From Kryptolebias marmoratus (lineage: Eukaryota; Chordata; Actinopteri; Cyprinodontiformes; Rivulidae), in assembly GCF_001649575.2 (NCBI RefSeq), contig NC_051445.1, positions 6,688,625 through 6,752,624 of the forward strand: a stretch of DNA of 64,000 nucleotides. The letters run 5' to 3'. The translations under genes and the position numbers were made by a program. Shown piece after piece: positions 61,976-64,000 of the stretch. Numbering within the stretch: the stretch's first letter is position 1; every line of letters begins with the position of its first letter. The notes beneath the pieces are model-generated. The model was not told where the DNA came from, did not search any database, and was given only the letters and a program-made list of their open reading frames with translations.

Positions 61976-63229
61976 CCGCCTAAAAATACCAAAAACAAAA
62001 AGATTTTTATTTGAAAATAAAGGTATAATCTTTTTTGAAATTCAGCTGAGAACTTTTTTATTTTCATTGATTTATTTAATCAGTATATATATAGTTGTTG
62101 CAAATAAAATGAATGCCTTGTTTTGGGAGATAGATTCTATCTAAAAGCAAAGTGACAATAAAAATGTTTTAAATTGAAATAATAGCTTTACACTTTGATT
62201 TACACAAAATGCAATCATCTATTATTAGCTCTTCAAACATGTAACTTAATTTGTACATTTAGATACGGGTAATCTCTTAATTTATTACTGTGGCAAACAT
62301 CTCTTTGCTTCACAAACCATGTCCTCTTACAACCTTTAAAGATGCTTTAATCTTAGCTGTCTTAATCTCCATTAAAACACAGCCACCATTACAAACACAA
62401 GTGTATTATCAACTGCAAACGAAGGCTTTTAGGTCTAATTTTACTGGAAATGTCCCTTTTGTGGTATAGCCCTAACAAGTGATCTAAAAACACAAGATGC
62501 AAGTGTGTGTGTTTGCCATCCTATTTATCCACATCATTTGGGGGGGTTGGTGTGTATGTGTTTGTGCAAGGTGCATACATTTATGCTCACGACACCCTTC
62601 GCCTCAGTGCCTCTTCAAAGGCATTGAGTGGTGCCCTTTGTGGCCCCCGCTCCCCTCCCCTTTTACTCTCCCTCCTTTTGTCTTAGCGTTTCATATTTAA
62701 TAGAGCTGGCTCAGAAACAGAGCAAGGGTGGGTACCTGAAGCTGAGGGCGAAGGCCCACTGATGCCTAGGTGAAGTGTCTCCTCTACCGCTGTCTCTCAA
62801 CGTCCCTCGTTCCCTATCCTCCCGGTCCTTTCAAGAGAATATATGAGCAGCAGATCAAAGCAAACCACAATGACGTCCCCCTATTCTGTTGGGACAGGAT
62901 GGTCATTGAGATACCCCCTTCTCTGTATTTGTTGACACACATGCCTGCTTTTAAACAGGTGTCTTGGCTGATTAGTGATACACATCCAGATTGTCAGGGA
63001 TGGGAAAAAAATGAGTATAGATCCTCTGTAAAACTTCATCTCTGCTCTTCCACCCTTTACCTGACATCTTGTATTTTTCTTTTTTATTGCACAGTTGAGT
63101 TGAGTGCACTTTTTTGTTGTTGCTTTTATGACCAACTCATTTTAAGGAAAGGAGCATCTCACTTAAACTCAGAAAGAAAAGAGCCCTCCAGTGTCTCCCT
63201 GCTTTTTCTAAGCTCCACTTTTTGTTTAC
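61976..63229. other. Intergenic DNA, mixed composition
   Basis: AT-rich to about 62490. From there a more GC-balanced stretch runs to about 62910 containing GTTGGTGTGTATGTG, GCGTTTCATATTTAATAG and TGACGTC (62872-62878). The 154-codon frame at 62770-63234 has no recognised family, and its second half is hydrophobic low-complexity sequence; I treat it as chance. Confidence 0.4.
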
Positions 63230-63560
63230 AGTGATGTGATGAGAGCCCATCGGTGTCTGTCAAACTATCTGGCTGATTTTATAGCTAGCTTTCAATCACT
63301 TGCCTTGTAAAGAACAAGAACATGTGTTCCCTATTGATCGTCAATCAATGATCAATTAAGCAAGCCATTTGCCTAATTAGAGCAAAAGGTCCATCCAGAC
63401 CATGGCTTATTTAGCTGTTTGATTGGAAAGAAACAAAGCGAATGGTTATGCATGCATAATTGATCAGGACCAAGTCTTTAAACACTTATCTAAGTCAGAT
63501 AGTGAGGCCGTTAGGGTAAGTGTCGAGGAAATCTGTGCCTGTTACACACTACTCACAAAT
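63230..63560. promoter_or_regulatory. Strong candidate conserved non-coding element with PBX/HOX-like sites
   Basis: Repeat-free 330-bp block. ATTGATC occurs at 63333-63339, its inverse GATCAAT at 63350-63356, and ATTGATC again at 63459-63465. TCAATCAATGATC lies between the first pair. CCTAATTAGAGC, TTTGATTGG, TTATGCATGCATAATTGATC (octamer- and homeodomain-like) and ACTTATCTAAG follow. The TGAT/ATCA-rich grammar fits PBX-HOX or TALE-homeodomain binding. Conservation not tested. Confidence 0.5.
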
Positions 63561-63647
63561 TAAATGTGTTTTTATAGGTCTCAGTATCAATCATTGTGCT
63601 TGAGGGTCCTGTTCTCTCTAAACAAGTAGAACATCAAGTAAATTGTA
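63561..63647. other. Short spacer before the edge retroelement
   Basis: AT-rich unique sequence without signal. Confidence 0.4.
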
Positions 63648-64000
63648 CTTGAGTGACTGTGAGGATCTGGGTTTGGCTCCACCTTTTGGGTGGCGCTACT
63701 AATCATTACTCCACAGGTGTTCCACTGACGAGACCATCTAGTACTTAAGCAGCAGGCTGAGATCAGATCTTCGCTGGAGCATCGAACCTTCTGGGTTAGA
63801 TTCTCCGCCTCAGCGTCTAACCTTGATTCCTACTCCTAGTGTTAACTACGTTCTTTGTTTTGCCTACGTCCTAGGTTTTTGCCACGACACGACTACGGAA
63901 ATTAAGGACTACTTACCTGGGATCACGTCGATACTCACCTACTGGAACTGGCTCGTTACTCCTGGAACTCTGGGAACCTCTCCTCCTCTCTTCGGTGCTG
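63648..64000 (+). mobile_element. Probable LTR-retrotransposon 5' end, cut by the window edge
   Basis: Composition changes abruptly from AT-rich to about balanced GC with many CpGs (ACGACACGACTACGG, 63884-63898; TCACGTCGATACTC near 63925). The order of strings (CTCCACCTTTTGGGTGGCGC with internal inverted repeat, TAGTACTTAAGCAGC, CGCTGGAGCATCGAACC, CTTGATTCCTACTCC, TGGAACTGG) resembles the U3-R-U5 layout of teleost Ty3/gypsy-type LTRs. Short promoter-like and exon-like phrases rich in 'ctcct' and 'ctggaact' follow. No gag or polymerase frame is reached before the boundary. Family and exact left end are uncertain. Confidence 0.45.

Noticed and set aside
62770..63234. 154-codon open frame on the + strand
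   Set aside because: No recognisable domain, hydrophobic low-complexity second half, overlapped by an antisense frame, no convincing splice or start context. Chance frame in moderately GC-rich DNA.
1..64000. tRNA, rRNA, known microRNA hairpins or CRISPR arrays
   Set aside because: No A/B-box pair with cloverleaf, no rRNA core sequence, no mature microRNA sequence I recognise, and no regularly spaced identical repeats with unique spacers were seen by reading; a covariance-model scan was not possible.

Overview
The window looks like vertebrate nuclear DNA, most likely from a ray-finned (teleost) fish. It is AT-rich, full of dinucleotide microsatellites, and shows no compact operon-like gene packing. 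Several dispersed repeats have a consensus I recognise from teleost genomes: the 'tccagggtgtacc' repeat family at about 30.3 and 36.7 kb, the 'tttgcaaatc ... ggggttgta' transposon terminus at 34.7 kb, and LTR-like segments at 25.4 kb and at the right edge. The species and chromosomal locus cannot be fixed from the sequence alone.

Protein-coding content is almost nil. The one segment that behaves like a coding exon is a putative last exon at 1765-1858 (+). It has a pyrimidine-rich acceptor, a non-repetitive reading frame ending FFNEYGHIEA-stop, and a possible 3' UTR with AATAAA at 2416. The protein was not recognised. The other open frames of 60-150 codons run through microsatellites, homopolymers, CT- or GA-rich tracts or known repeats, and I regard them as chance frames. 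No rRNA, tRNA, CRISPR array or recognisable microRNA was seen.

The rest reads as a gene desert of the type that flanks developmental regulators. AT-rich, low-complexity DNA is interrupted by blocks of 100-600 bp with higher complexity and GC, TAAT/ATTA homeodomain-type cores, SOX- and PBX-like motifs and very few simple repeats. The strongest candidate regulatory blocks are 8700-9330, 11395-12290, 12830-13085, 26850-27060, 27820-28135, 40010-40720, 43795-44065, 45350-45660 (a nuclear-receptor half-site cluster), 47575-47715, 48285-48590, 52820-53000 and 63230-63560. These calls rest on sequence texture; conservation was not tested.

Mobile and repeat content: a 664-bp element at 6061-6724 bounded by 30-bp imperfect terminal inverted repeats; two copies of a common teleost retroposon-type repeat; a DNA-transposon terminus; an antisense LTR-like remnant; a probable LTR-element 5' end cut by the right boundary; and two diverged, directly oriented related segments (54.09-54.48 and 60.23-60.65 kb) that no named family explains. 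Large microsatellites include (AAT)n at 29.9 kb and (TA)n at 33.8 kb. There is one undetermined base, at 57566.
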